A stretch of 64,000 nt of DNA from Bradyrhizobium vignae. GTDB taxonomy: Bacteria; Pseudomonadota; Alphaproteobacteria; Rhizobiales; Xanthobacteraceae. Both the position numbers and the translations under genes were made by a program. Every line of letters starts with the position of its first letter. Position 1 is the stretch's first letter. The stretch is taken from the NCBI RefSeq assembly GCF_004114425.1, contig NZ_RDQF01000018.1:83028-147027 (forward strand), given 5' to 3'. This document shows, in pieces, positions 7,711 through 16,653 of this stretch. The notes beneath the pieces are model-generated. The model saw only the letters and a program-made list of their open reading frames with translations. It had not been told where the DNA came from and made no database searches.

Positions 7711-9246
7711 GTGGACCTCTGTAGCCTGATCGACCGCAATGCGGCGTTCGCGCCAGACAAGACAGCCATTGCCTTCGAAGGCGAGCAGCTGAGCTACGCG
7801 GCATTCGCCTCGCGCATCGAACGGACCGCGACGGCGTTGAAGCAACAGCTCGGCGTCGGCCGCGGCGACCGGGTCGCGATTTTGAGCCTGAACCGGCCGG
7901 ATTATCTGGTCCTGCTCTACGCGTGCGCGCGGCTCGGCGCGATCCTGGTGCCGCTAAACTGGCGGCTGGCCGTCGCCGAGCAGCTATTCATTCTCGGCGA
8001 TGCCGGCGCCAAGGTCCTGGTGCTCGAGCAGGCATTTTCCGGAGTGCTTGCCGAGCTTGGGCAGACTGCGCCGGAGACATCCGTGGTCGGTCTCGACTTC
8101 CCGCCACCTCGCGGTGTGACATTTGAAGCTCTGCTGGCTCGCAGCCAGGGCAGCGGCCGCACCCCTCACACCGACCTCTCCTGCCCGCTCCTCATCGTCT
8201 ACACCTCAGGAACGACGGGGCGGCCGAAAGGCGCAGTGCTGCGCCAGGAGGCGCTGTTCTGGAACGGCGTCATGAGCCAGCACATGCACAACATGACATC
8301 CGACGACCACGTGCTGACTGTGCTGCCGTTCTTCCACGTCGGCGGCCTCAACATCCAGACCACGCCGGCGCTGCAGCTGGGCGCGACGGTCACGGTCCAT
8401 GCGCGCTTCGCGCCGGATGCCGCGCTTGCGGCCATCCAACAGGAACGGCCGACACTCACGGTGATGGTGCCTGCGATCCTGCAGGCGGTGAGCGAGCATC
8501 CTGCCTGGCCGACCACTGATCTTTCGTCACTCAAGGCCATCGCCACCGGCTCGACCATCGTGCCTCCTCACCTGATCGAGCGTTTCGTCGCGCGCGATGT
8601 CCCGGTACTTCAGGTCTATGGCTCGACGGAAACCTGCCCGATCGCCGTCTACACGCGGCTTGGCGGCGACCTTTCGCGCGCGGGATCGACCGGCCTTGCC
8701 GGCTTGTGCTGCGAAGCCAAGGTGATCGATCAGGCCGGCAACGAAGTCCTTACGGGCACGCCGGGCGAGATCGCGGTGCGCGGGCCCAACGTGTTCTTTG
8801 AATATTGGGGCAACGAGGCCGCAACGCGCGACGCGTTGCACGACGGCTGGTACCGCACCGGTGATATCGGCCTGTGCGATGCCGACGGCTATTTCTGGGT
8901 CCGTGACCGCAAGAAGAACATGATCATATCAGGCGGGGAAAACGTCTACCCGGCCGAGGTCGAGCGCGTTTTGCTCGAACATCCTGATGTCAGCGAATGC
9001 GCCGTGATCGGCCGGCCCGACCCGCGCTGGGACGAGGTGCCGATCGCCTATGTCATTGCGAGATCCGGCTGCCGGCTCGAAGCGGACGAATTGAGGGCGC
9101 ATCTTCAGGCACAACTCGCGCGCTACAAGGTGCCGCGCGAGATCGTCTTCGTCACCGATCTGCCGCGGACGGCACTGGGCAAGGTCCAGCATTTCGTACT
9201 GAAGCAGCTTGATGCGCAGTCCCGCGCGCAAGGAGAAGCATCTTGA
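7711..9246 (+). CDS. AMP-dependent acyl/aryl-CoA ligase
   Basis: This is a 511-residue ANL-superfamily ligase that activates a carboxylic acid with ATP and CoA. The P-loop YTSGTTGRPKG is at residues 164-174, the A5 motif YGSTETCP near 305, YRTGDIG near 385, and the C-terminal GKVQH contains the catalytic lysine. The start is GTG, two bases after the preceding stop. Its stop overlaps the start of the next gene, so translation is probably coupled. The likely role is activation of the aromatic or alicyclic growth substrate for the fused monooxygenase. Substrate specificity (anthranilate, salicylate, other) is not determined. Confidence 0.9.
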   Translation: MDLCSLIDRNAAFAPDKTAIAFEGEQLSYAAFASRIERTATALKQQLGVGRGDRVAILSLNRPDYLVLLYACARLGAILVPLNWRLAVAEQLFILGDAGAKVLVLEQAFSGVLAELGQTAPETSVVGLDFPPPRGVTFEALLARSQGSGRTPHTDLSCPLLIVYTSGTTGRPKGAVLRQEALFWNGVMSQHMHNMTSDDHVLTVLPFFHVGGLNIQTTPALQLGATVTVHARFAPDAALAAIQQERPTLTVMVPAILQAVSEHPAWPTTDLSSLKAIATGSTIVPPHLIERFVARDVPVLQVYGSTETCPIAVYTRLGGDLSRAGSTGLAGLCCEAKVIDQAGNEVLTGTPGEIAVRGPNVFFEYWGNEAATRDALHDGWYRTGDIGLCDADGYFWVRDRKKNMIISGGENVYPAEVERVLLEHPDVSECAVIGRPDPRWDEVPIAYVIARSGCRLEADELRAHLQAQLARYKVPREIVFVTDLPRTALGKVQHFVLKQLDAQSRAQGEAS

Positions 9247-10331
9247 AGATCGCAGTTCTAGGTGGGGGAAACGGCTCTTTCGCGGCCGCGGGCGATTTTG
9301 CTCTGTCGGGGCATGAGGTGCGGCTTTGGCGCCGCGATGCCGGTCAAGTCGCAGCACACCGCGCCGCCGGCTCGCGCATCCTGGTCAAGGATCATAACGG
9401 CCGTCACGACCTGAAGCTCGCGCTGGTCACGACCGATATCGCCGAAGCCGTCGACGGAACGGAGTTGATCCTGTGCCCTGCCCCGGCCTTCGCGCAGCCG
9501 GATATTGCCCGTCTGCTTGCCCCGCATCTGCGGGACGGTCAGGTCGTATTTCTGCCGCCGGCGACGTTCGGCTCGATGATCTTCGCCCAAGCGGCACGGG
9601 ATGTCGGCAACCACGCCAGGGTGAGCTTTGCCGAAACCGGCACGCTGCCCTGGCTGACCCGCAAGCACGGAACGTTCGAGGTCGCGATCACCATCCGCGC
9701 CAAGCGCCTGCCCGTCGGTGTGTTCCCGCTTGATCAGGCGCCGCATGCACTCGAAATCATCGGACGCGCTTTCCCGGGCGTGATCGAACCGTGCGGAGAT
9801 GCGCTATCCGGCGCGCTGATGAACGCAGGCCCGATCATTCATCCGCCGTTGATCGTGATGAACGCAGGCCCGATCGAGCATTTCGAACGCTGGGACATTC
9901 ACAAGGAAGGCACACAAGCCGCGATTCGCCGGGTCACCGACGCGCTCGACGCCGAACGCATCGCGGTGCGCGAGGCGCTCGGCTACGGCGCGCCGCATTT
10001 CCCGCTCGCCCATCACTACGCGAAGGAAGGCGAGATCTGGATGTATGGCCGCGGTTCGCATGATCGTCTGACCGATTCCGGCGACTGGCGAGAGCGGATA
10101 GTGCTGACCGAACATCGCTACATGCGCGAGGATCTGCGGCTCGGGCTGTCGCTGCTGGTCTCCGTCGCTGGCCTTTCTGGCGTAGCCACGCCGTTGGCCA
10201 AGGCATTTCTGTCGATTGGCGGCGCTGTCTGTGGCGAAGATTTTGCGCGAAGTGGCCGGACGCTCGAAACACTGGGTCTTGGCGATCTCAGCAAGGCCGA
10301 ACTGCAGACGCTGCTTCGCAACGGATTCTGA
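9243..10331 (+). CDS. NAD(P)-dependent opine-dehydrogenase family protein
   Basis: This 362-residue protein has an N-terminal Rossmann motif (AVLGGGNGSFAAA) and the C-terminal helical domain typical of octopine/nopaline dehydrogenases (HRYMREDLRLGLSLL). The start codon is TTG and overlaps the ligase stop by four bases, with AAGGAG just upstream. Family members reductively condense an amino acid with a 2-oxo acid, or act on ketopantoate-like substrates. Such an enzyme is unexpected inside a CoA ligase/acyl-CoA dehydrogenase operon. If the substrate carries an amine, as anthranilate does, the enzyme might handle an amino or imino intermediate; that is speculation. Confidence 0.82.
   Translation: MKIAVLGGGNGSFAAAGDFALSGHEVRLWRRDAGQVAAHRAAGSRILVKDHNGRHDLKLALVTTDIAEAVDGTELILCPAPAFAQPDIARLLAPHLRDGQVVFLPPATFGSMIFAQAARDVGNHARVSFAETGTLPWLTRKHGTFEVAITIRAKRLPVGVFPLDQAPHALEIIGRAFPGVIEPCGDALSGALMNAGPIIHPPLIVMNAGPIEHFERWDIHKEGTQAAIRRVTDALDAERIAVREALGYGAPHFPLAHHYAKEGEIWMYGRGSHDRLTDSGDWRERIVLTEHRYMREDLRLGLSLLVSVAGLSGVATPLAKAFLSIGGAVCGEDFARSGRTLETLGLGDLSKAELQTLLRNGF
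9817..9875 (+). repeat. 20-base direct repeat inside the opine-dehydrogenase-like gene
   Basis: TGATGAACGCAGGCCCGATC occurs at 9817-9836 and again at 9856-9875, 39 bases (13 codons) apart and in frame. It encodes MNAGPI twice. The second copy fits the conserved LNAG-type motif of the family, while the first sits before the conserved HPP segment. Confidence 0.85.
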
Positions 10332-10334
10332 TCG

Positions 10335-11327
10335 ATGACCAATCGCGTCAATATCGCCTGTCTCGGCGCCGGCCGCATGGGACGCGGCATCGCCGTCGCG
10401 TTCGCCTATGCGGGACATGCGGTCACGATGGTCGACGTCAAGGCGCGCTCCGCGGCGGAGTTCGCCAAGCTGGAAGCGGATGCGCTTGGCGAGGTCAGGA
10501 CGACCTTTGCCAGCCTGGCGAAGCTGGGGCTCTTGACCGAGGCAGATGTAGATCCCCTTGTCGCACGGGTCTCAGTGATCGCGGCCGGCCAAAGCGAGGA
10601 AGCACTATCCGACGCCGGGATGGTCTTCGAGGGCGTTCCTGAGGTCGTCGAGCTCAAGCGCGAGGTGCTCGGGGCGGCTTCAAAGCAGGTCGGTCCGGAT
10701 ACAGTCATCGCGTCGACAACCTCGACCATCCTCGTCGATGATCTATCCGGCGCGATCGTTAACCCTCGCCGCTTCCTGAACGTGCACTGGCTTAACCCGG
10801 CCTATCTGATCCCGCTGGTCGAGATCTCGCCCGGCAGAGCCACTGATCCCATCGTCGTCGACGAGGTCAAGGCGCTGCTCGAAGGCATCGGCAAGGTCCC
10901 GGTGGTCTGTGCAGCGACGCCCGGCTTCATCGTTCCACGGATCCAGGCGCTGGCGATGAACGAGGCCGCTCGCATGGTCGAGGAAGGGGTCGCCAGCGCC
11001 GAGGAGATCGACAAGGCGATCCGTTACGGTTTCGGCTTCCGCTACGCCGTGCTCGGCCTGCTCGAATTCATCGATTGGGGCGGCGGCGACATCCTATACT
11101 ACGCAAGCAGATATCTGGAAGGCGCGCTCGGCAGCGAGCGTTATCGGGCACCGGATGTCATTTCACGCAACATGCATGAAGGCCGGATCGGCCTGCGCAC
11201 CGGTGCAGGCTTTCTCGATTATTCCGGGCTCGACGTCGACGTCTATCGCGCGAAGCGGCTCCAGGCCATGGTCGATCTGCTCCGACACTTCGGACTAGCG
11301 CGCCCCCCGGTGCTCGACCGCAACTAG
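10335..11327 (+). CDS. 3-hydroxyacyl-CoA dehydrogenase family protein
   Basis: This is a 330-residue NAD-dependent 3-hydroxyacyl-CoA dehydrogenase. The Rossmann motif GAGRMGRGIA is at the N-terminus, with the conserved STTSTILV segment, the catalytic region (NVHWLNPAYLIPLVEI) and the C-terminal helical domain (GFGFRYAVLGLLEFIDWGGGD). There is no fused hydratase domain. It is the last gene of the plus-strand operon, and its stop overlaps the stop region of the convergent dioxygenase gene by four bases. It probably oxidises the 3-hydroxyacyl-CoA produced by a hydratase step. Which CoA ester it uses is unknown. Confidence 0.9.
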   Translation: MTNRVNIACLGAGRMGRGIAVAFAYAGHAVTMVDVKARSAAEFAKLEADALGEVRTTFASLAKLGLLTEADVDPLVARVSVIAAGQSEEALSDAGMVFEGVPEVVELKREVLGAASKQVGPDTVIASTTSTILVDDLSGAIVNPRRFLNVHWLNPAYLIPLVEISPGRATDPIVVDEVKALLEGIGKVPVVCAATPGFIVPRIQALAMNEAARMVEEGVASAEEIDKAIRYGFGFRYAVLGLLEFIDWGGGDILYYASRYLEGALGSERYRAPDVISRNMHEGRIGLRTGAGFLDYSGLDVDVYRAKRLQAMVDLLRHFGLARPPVLDRN

Positions 11328-12370
11328 CCAAAGACGTCCTGGAGCACGCCCTCCCGGACCACCGTAACGCCATCGAGCTCGATGGTCGTGCCCATTATCG
11401 GCAGATCGAAATGCCCCGCCGTGTAACGGCCGGCGAATTCATTGGCGCCGGTTGAGAACAGGAAATTGCCGGAGACGGCCCGAATCTCGGTGCCGTTGGT
11501 GTCGCGCTGATCATACATCGACAGCGCCTCGTAGCGCGCGCCGGAGTTCATGCCGAAGCCGACATGCGAGACCGCATAGGCTTCGCGATCTCCCCAGGCA
11601 GCGAGATAGGCGCGCATCATCGCGGCATCCGTGCCCTCGCCTTCCAGCTCGACGACATAATCGTCCTTCAACGTCATCTTCACGGGCGATGTCAGGTAGC
11701 GCTTGAAGGTGAGATTGATGTCACCAGGCGCCATCACCAGAGTGCCGTTGATGGTCCCGCTCTTGGGGAAGCTGACGACGATACCGCCGGGCCAATGTGC
11801 CAGCGTGCCGGGCTTGTCGGTCCAGCCCCACACACCAACCGTCGAAGCGCCGACCATGTCGACATCGAGCGCGGTGCCGGCCTTCGAGGTCACCCGCATC
11901 CGCTTGGTCCCCCGCAGCATCTTCGCCGCCGCGCGAACGCGCTTCTCAAGCGCGGAATCCGGCACCATGCGCTCCAGCGCTTCGGGATGCTCGTTGGAGA
12001 TCACCAGGATCCGCGCGCCGGCCTTGAGGATCTCGGGCGTTTCCCCCGCATGCATCAGGCCTTCGATGGTGCAATCCACCACAAACCCGGCCTGCTGAAG
12101 CGCCGTGATGACTGGCCGGAGCTTTTGCATTGCCTCGCTCGCGCCGGTGGAGCGCACCGGAACGACATGACGGTTACGCGGTGTCGGCATCACCAAGTGA
12201 AACGGCCGCGCGCCCATGCGCAGCAGGGCCAGCTCCGCAAGATGCACGTTCAACGCACGCGACTGGGTTTCCGAGAGGATCGCCGCGGTATCGCCGGCCT
12301 TGACGGCGCATCGCTCAAAGATCTCGCAGAATGCGTCAATCCATTTTGCTTCGATGCGATCAGCCAGCAT
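11324..12370 (-). CDS. NicX-like 2,5-dihydroxypyridine 5,6-dioxygenase family protein
   Basis: This 348-residue protein resembles the Fe(II) extradiol-type enzyme NicX, which opens 2,5-dihydroxypyridine in nicotinate degradation and is structurally related to M29 aminopeptidases. Shared family segments are HWPGGIVVSFP, YAVSHVGFGMN, the D-R-x-D-like YDQRDTNG, GNFLFSTGANE and GHFDLPI. The His of SHVG and the His/Asp of GHFD match the family's metal ligands. The start at 12370 has GGGAGAGA upstream; a longer reading frame adds 28 unlikely residues. It is the last gene of the ABC-importer operon, so the imported compound may be an N-heteroaromatic or hydroxylated aromatic amine. The substrate is inferred only at family level. 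Confidence 0.8.
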   Translation of the reverse strand: MLADRIEAKWIDAFCEIFERCAVKAGDTAAILSETQSRALNVHLAELALLRMGARPFHLVMPTPRNRHVVPVRSTGASEAMQKLRPVITALQQAGFVVDCTIEGLMHAGETPEILKAGARILVISNEHPEALERMVPDSALEKRVRAAAKMLRGTKRMRVTSKAGTALDVDMVGASTVGVWGWTDKPGTLAHWPGGIVVSFPKSGTINGTLVMAPGDINLTFKRYLTSPVKMTLKDDYVVELEGEGTDAAMMRAYLAAWGDREAYAVSHVGFGMNSGARYEALSMYDQRDTNGTEIRAVSGNFLFSTGANEFAGRYTAGHFDLPIMGTTIELDGVTVVREGVLQDVFG

Positions 12371-12398
12371 GGTTCTCTCCCGGTCTTCTATTTGTTCG

Positions 12399-13166
12399 TT
12401 ACGCTTCGGGAAAACCCCGAAGCAGGTACGATCGCACGGCGCCCAGCAGGCCATTCAGGATCAAACCTAGCAGCGATATCGTGATAAGCGGGACGAACAT
12501 GTCCACTGCCTGGAAGGTGCGGGCCGCCGTCACGAGCGCGTGGCCTAGTCCATCCGTCGATGTGATCATCTCGGCCAGAAACACCACGATACAGGAAATG
12601 ACAAGGCCGATCCGGCACCCAGTCAGGATCGATGGCATCGCCGAAGGCAGCACCACCTTGAAGAGGATTTCATAGCGTGGTGTTCCCGCTGCCATAGCCG
12701 ACCAGATCAGCTTCTGCTCGACGGTCGATGCACCATAATAGGTCGACAGCAGAATGGGAAAGAGCGCGTCCGCGGCCACCAATGTGACCTTCGATCCGTG
12801 ACCGAACCCGAGCAAAAGCAGGAGCGCCGGATAGAGCGCGACCTTGGGCAACGGCGCCAAGACGCGGACGATCGGACGAACCACGGCGTTGATCGCCGGA
12901 TTGGCGGCGGCGGCGATGCCGATACTGACCCCGAGCACGACCGCAATCGCAAACCCGGCAAACAGGCGAATCAGCGTTGCTGCGATTTCCTGCTGGAACG
13001 TCAACGTCACGAGCTGCTGAAGCAGCCGGCTGAAGACGAAGCCCGGCGGCGGCAGCAAGACCGCGGGCGCAAGGCCGAATGACACCAGGCCCTGCCACAG
13101 GGCGAGGATCAGCGCGATCGGCGCAACGCCGAGAAGGACGTTTGGGGAGAGAAGGCGCGACATCAT
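12399..13166 (-). CDS. ABC transporter permease (NMT1/taurine type), second subunit
   Basis: This is a 255-residue inner-membrane permease of the SsuC/TauC/ThiX family with about six hydrophobic segments. The ATPase-contact EAA-like loop is in WSAMAAGTPRYEILFKVVLPSAMPSIL. The start ATG at 13166 overlaps the TGA of the preceding permease (ATGA), indicating translational coupling. The open frame extends far upstream through the other permease gene, but that part is a shadow. With its partner permease, ATPase and substrate-binding protein it forms a complete importer. Confidence 0.88.
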   Translation of the reverse strand: MMSRLLSPNVLLGVAPIALILALWQGLVSFGLAPAVLLPPPGFVFSRLLQQLVTLTFQQEIAATLIRLFAGFAIAVVLGVSIGIAAAANPAINAVVRPIVRVLAPLPKVALYPALLLLLGFGHGSKVTLVAADALFPILLSTYYGASTVEQKLIWSAMAAGTPRYEILFKVVLPSAMPSILTGCRIGLVISCIVVFLAEMITSTDGLGHALVTAARTFQAVDMFVPLITISLLGLILNGLLGAVRSYLLRGFPEA

Positions 13167-13948
13167 GAGAAGCTCAGCGGCATGTCGAATTGCGGCTCGG
13201 ACCAACGCACGAGTCTGGCACGAACACTTTCGAAAATCGCGTCGAGGCAAATTCCCATTGTCCCCACGATGATGATCATCGCAAAGACGGTGTCGTATTG
13301 GCCCATATCGAGCGCATTGAACAGGATGTTGCCGGCGCCCGACTGACGGGCGATCATCTCGCTGGTGATCATCGTGATCAGCGCCAGCACCAATCCCGTG
13401 CGGCATCCGGTCAGGATTTCCGGCAGCGCCACGGGCAGCACGATCCGCACCAGGCGTTTCGCAGACGAAAGCCCCATCGCGGCACCCGACCACAGCATCT
13501 TCTCCTCGACCGCCTTGGCACCCTCGAAACTGTGATAGATCACGGGAAGGCTGACGCCCAGAAAGATCACCAGTGTCTTCGTGGCGTCGCCAACGCCCAG
13601 CCAGAGCATGATAATCGGCATCAAGGCGGCCTTCGGCACCGGATAAATCACCATCAGGAGCGGATTGAAGAAGGCCGCGATGCCCCGGCTGCGTCCCATC
13701 AACAGACCCAGCGGAATCGAAACCAGCACCGCCACACCGAAACCCATCGCCATGCGGCGAAGCGAAGCCAGGATGTTGGTCAAGGATTCCCTGTCGCCGA
13801 GAATGTCGGGAATTGCCCGGATCGCCTCGATCGCCGTGGGGAAGCTGTCGTTCTTCAGCGCAAGCGAGGCGACCTGCCACACTGCCAGCAATCCGACGCA
13901 GGCCAGCACCGGAGCAGCCCGCCTGGTCAAGACAGCCGACGATATCAT
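13163..13948 (-). CDS. ABC transporter permease (NMT1/taurine type), first subunit
   Basis: This is a 261-residue integral-membrane permease of the same family as its downstream neighbour. The hydrophobic N-terminus is followed by a transmembrane core and the coupling-helix motif WSGAAMGLSSAKRLVRIVLPVALPEILTG-like region near residue 155-180. The start overlaps the ATPase stop by four bases and its end overlaps the next permease. The two permeases are paralogous and probably form a heterodimeric channel. Confidence 0.88.
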   Translation of the reverse strand: MISSAVLTRRAAPVLACVGLLAVWQVASLALKNDSFPTAIEAIRAIPDILGDRESLTNILASLRRMAMGFGVAVLVSIPLGLLMGRSRGIAAFFNPLLMVIYPVPKAALMPIIMLWLGVGDATKTLVIFLGVSLPVIYHSFEGAKAVEEKMLWSGAAMGLSSAKRLVRIVLPVALPEILTGCRTGLVLALITMITSEMIARQSGAGNILFNALDMGQYDTVFAMIIIVGTMGICLDAIFESVRARLVRWSEPQFDMPLSFS

Positions 13949-14790
13949 GAGAAAGGCCCGGCTTCGTCGCTCTCATCGAACATGCGCTCGATATCGACGA
14001 CGTACTTCTGGTAGCGCGGATCCAGCAGCAGCTCGTTGCGGCGGCGCGGTCGCGGCAGATCGATGTCGATGACTTGTCGGATTCGGCCGGGCGATTTCGA
14101 CATCATGACGACCTTGTCCGAGAGGAAGACGGCCTCGTCGACCGAATGCGTGACGAACAGCACCGTCTTGCGGTCGCGCTCCCAGATGTTCAGAAGATCG
14201 TTCTGCAGGCGCGTCCGTGTGTGCGCGTCGAGCGCACCGAACGGCTCGTCCATCAGCAGCACTTCGGGCTGGTAGGCGAGTGTGCGCGCCAGTGCCACGC
14301 GTTGCTTCATGCCACCCGACAATTCCTTGGGATAGAAATTCTCGAAGCCCTTGAGGCCGACCATCTCGATCAAGGCCCGGCTCTGCGCCTCGGCCTCGGC
14401 GGTGCGCACACCTTGCTGACGCGGGCCATACATCACATTGCCCAGCACGGTTTTCCAGGGAAACAGGGCAAACTCCTGGAACACCGGTCCGCGATCCGGA
14501 CCCGGCCCGGTGATCGTGTGTCCCCTGATTTTCGCCATGCCGCTGGTCGGGCGGACAAAACCGCCGACGATATAGAGCAGTGTCGACTTGCCGCAGCCGG
14601 ACGGACCTAGGATAGAGACGAAGGCTCCCTCCTCGATCGTCAGCGAGATGTCCGATAGCGCCAAATGATCCTTGCGCGCCGAGGTTTGAAAGACCTGGGA
14701 GACACGATCGATCTCGATGATTGCAGAAGCCGGCTCTTGTGAGTTCACCGGTCTCATCCATTCGCTCGATCTTGCAGGCACTACCGTCAT
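13945..14790 (-). CDS. ABC transporter ATP-binding protein (SsuB/TauB type)
   Basis: This is the ATPase of the importer, about 281 residues. Walker A is GPSGCGKST, the Q-loop is in PVFQEFALFPW, the signature is LSGGMKQR, Walker B is VLLMDEPFGALD and the switch His is in VTHSVDEA. All nucleotide-binding motifs are intact. The start is uncertain: 14790 and 14757 are both possible, while the longest frame (14919) overlaps the IlvD-type gene and adds a poor N-terminus. It is translationally coupled to the first permease gene. Confidence 0.88.
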   Translation of the reverse strand: MTVVPARSSEWMRPVNSQEPASAIIEIDRVSQVFQTSARKDHLALSDISLTIEEGAFVSILGPSGCGKSTLLYIVGGFVRPTSGMAKIRGHTITGPGPDRGPVFQEFALFPWKTVLGNVMYGPRQQGVRTAEAEAQSRALIEMVGLKGFENFYPKELSGGMKQRVALARTLAYQPEVLLMDEPFGALDAHTRTRLQNDLLNIWERDRKTVLFVTHSVDEAVFLSDKVVMMSKSPGRIRQVIDIDLPRPRRRNELLLDPRYQKYVVDIERMFDESDEAGPFS

Positions 14791-14884
14791 CCTGTCTTTC
14801 GCCTCACGCGCACGAACATTCAGCGGCACGACCTTAGCAAGAAGCCTGCCAGACGGGTCGTCGTTTTCGCACCCGTCCAGTGCG

Positions 14885-16579
14885 TCATTCGAACCACGGC
14901 CATTCTGCCGGGCCTTCATGCGTCACGGCTCCGCCCGGCGCCTGTCCAACCAGTCGCGCATACTTTGCAAGCGCACCCGCACGGTGACGCGGCGGACGCG
15001 GCTTCCAATCGCGGCGCCGCGCGGTGAGTTCCTGCTCATCGAGCAGGAGATCCATCCGCCGGTTTGCGGCATCAATCCGGATCCTGTCACCGTCGCGAAC
15101 AAGCGCCAGCGGACCGCCAACAAATGCCTCGGGGGCCACGTAGCCGATGCACATGCCGCGGGTCGCGCCGGAGAACCGGCCATCGGTGATCAGCGCCACC
15201 TTTTCGCCCATACCCTGCCCGTAGATCAGTGCGGTGACGCCGAGCATTTCGCGCATGCCGGGTCCGCCGACCGGGCCTTCGTTGCGGATCACGAGGACCT
15301 CGCCGGCCTTGTAGCTGCGCTCACGCACCGCTACGACACAAGCTTCTTCATCCTCGAAAACATGCGCCACGCCTTCGAAGAACTGGCTCTTCAGGCCCGC
15401 GACCTTGATCACCGCGCCATCGGGGCAGAGATTTCCCTTCAGCACCACCACACCGCCGTCAGGCATAATCGGCGCACGAACAGACTGGACAACCTCTCCG
15501 TCCGGTGCGTTAGCCGCGCCATATTCTTCAGCAAGCGTGCGACCGGTAACGGACAGGCAGCTGCCATCGATATGGCCGCTCTGGATCAGCTCGCGGATCA
15601 CAACCGCCGCGCCACCGATGTCATAGACATCCTTTGCCGTGTACTTGCCCCCGGGGCGCAGATTCCCGATTAGCGGCGTCCTGGCAAAGACTTCACCCAC
15701 GTCATCGATTGTGAATGCGATGCCCGCCTCGTTCGCAATCGCCGGAAGGTGCAGCGCGGCGTTGGTCGAGCCGCCCGTCGCGGCAACGATCGCCGCTCCG
15801 TTTTCCAGGGATTTCCGCGTCACGATATCGCGCGGCAACGGTCCGCCACGCGCGAGCATCTCCATGATCAGCCGCCCGGCGTGCTGCGAGATCTGCGCAC
15901 GCTCCGCATAGACACCAGGCACCATGGAGACGTTGGGAATAGTCAACCCCATCGCCTCGGAGACCATGCCCATGGTGTTCGCGGTGAATTGGCCGGCGCA
16001 CGCGCCGATGGTCGGCAAGCAAGCACGCTCGATCCGCTCAAGCGTAGCGCCGTCGATGTCGCCAGTCATGAAGCTGCCGACAGCCTCATAGGAGTCGAGC
16101 ACCGTCAGCGTACGCCCATCCACGCGGCCCGGCAGCGAGCTGCCGCCATAGATGAAGATAGACGGCACGTTGCAGCGAACCATGCCCATCATCACGCCGG
16201 GAAGGGTCTTGTCGCATCCGCCGTATCCGATCAGCGCATCGTAGGCCAGCCCCTGGACGACGGCTTCGATCGAATCGGCGATCAGCTCCCGAGAGAACAG
16301 GGAGAACTTCATTCCCTCGTGGTTCATGCTGATGCCGTCGGAAACCGAGACGGTCGAGAACTCGCGCGGCGTGCCGCCGGCTTCCTCGATTCCAGTTTTG
16401 GCCGCAGCCACCTGGAAGTCGTGGGTCATGTTGCAGGGCGTCTGCTCGCCCTTCATGCTGACAATGCCCACCATCGGCTTGGCAATCGCGGCGTCGTCGA
16501 GCCCCATGGCGCGCATGAATGCACGATGCGGGGCTCGGTCGAGCCCGTCTGTTGTAACCCGTGATCGCAACTTCTTCAT
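14885..16579 (-). CDS. IlvD/Edd-family dehydratase
   Basis: This 564-residue protein belongs to the dihydroxy-acid/sugar-acid dehydratase family, which uses an iron-sulfur cluster to dehydrate a 2,3-dihydroxy acid. Cluster-type cysteines are visible in PCNMTHD, GGCDKTLPG and IGACAGQFTANTMG, and the substrate/Mg region includes DGRFSGATRGMC. Length is typical. It sits between the substrate-binding protein and ATPase genes of an ABC importer, so it is more likely a catabolic sugar-acid or hydroxy-acid dehydratase than the biosynthetic IlvD. The biosynthetic role cannot be excluded. Confidence 0.85.
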   Translation of the reverse strand: MKKLRSRVTTDGLDRAPHRAFMRAMGLDDAAIAKPMVGIVSMKGEQTPCNMTHDFQVAAAKTGIEEAGGTPREFSTVSVSDGISMNHEGMKFSLFSRELIADSIEAVVQGLAYDALIGYGGCDKTLPGVMMGMVRCNVPSIFIYGGSSLPGRVDGRTLTVLDSYEAVGSFMTGDIDGATLERIERACLPTIGACAGQFTANTMGMVSEAMGLTIPNVSMVPGVYAERAQISQHAGRLIMEMLARGGPLPRDIVTRKSLENGAAIVAATGGSTNAALHLPAIANEAGIAFTIDDVGEVFARTPLIGNLRPGGKYTAKDVYDIGGAAVVIRELIQSGHIDGSCLSVTGRTLAEEYGAANAPDGEVVQSVRAPIMPDGGVVVLKGNLCPDGAVIKVAGLKSQFFEGVAHVFEDEEACVVAVRERSYKAGEVLVIRNEGPVGGPGMREMLGVTALIYGQGMGEKVALITDGRFSGATRGMCIGYVAPEAFVGGPLALVRDGDRIRIDAANRRMDLLLDEQELTARRRDWKPRPPRHRAGALAKYARLVGQAPGGAVTHEGPAEWPWFE

Positions 16580-16653
16580 ATTTGCATCTTCTTCATGCAG
16601 CGTCCCGGATGATCCGGCACGCCACGATCTTACGCGCGATAATTCGCCCGCCT

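Noticed and set aside
15749..16564. Open frame antisense to the IlvD-type gene
   Set aside because: Composition is shadow-like, with no ribosome site.
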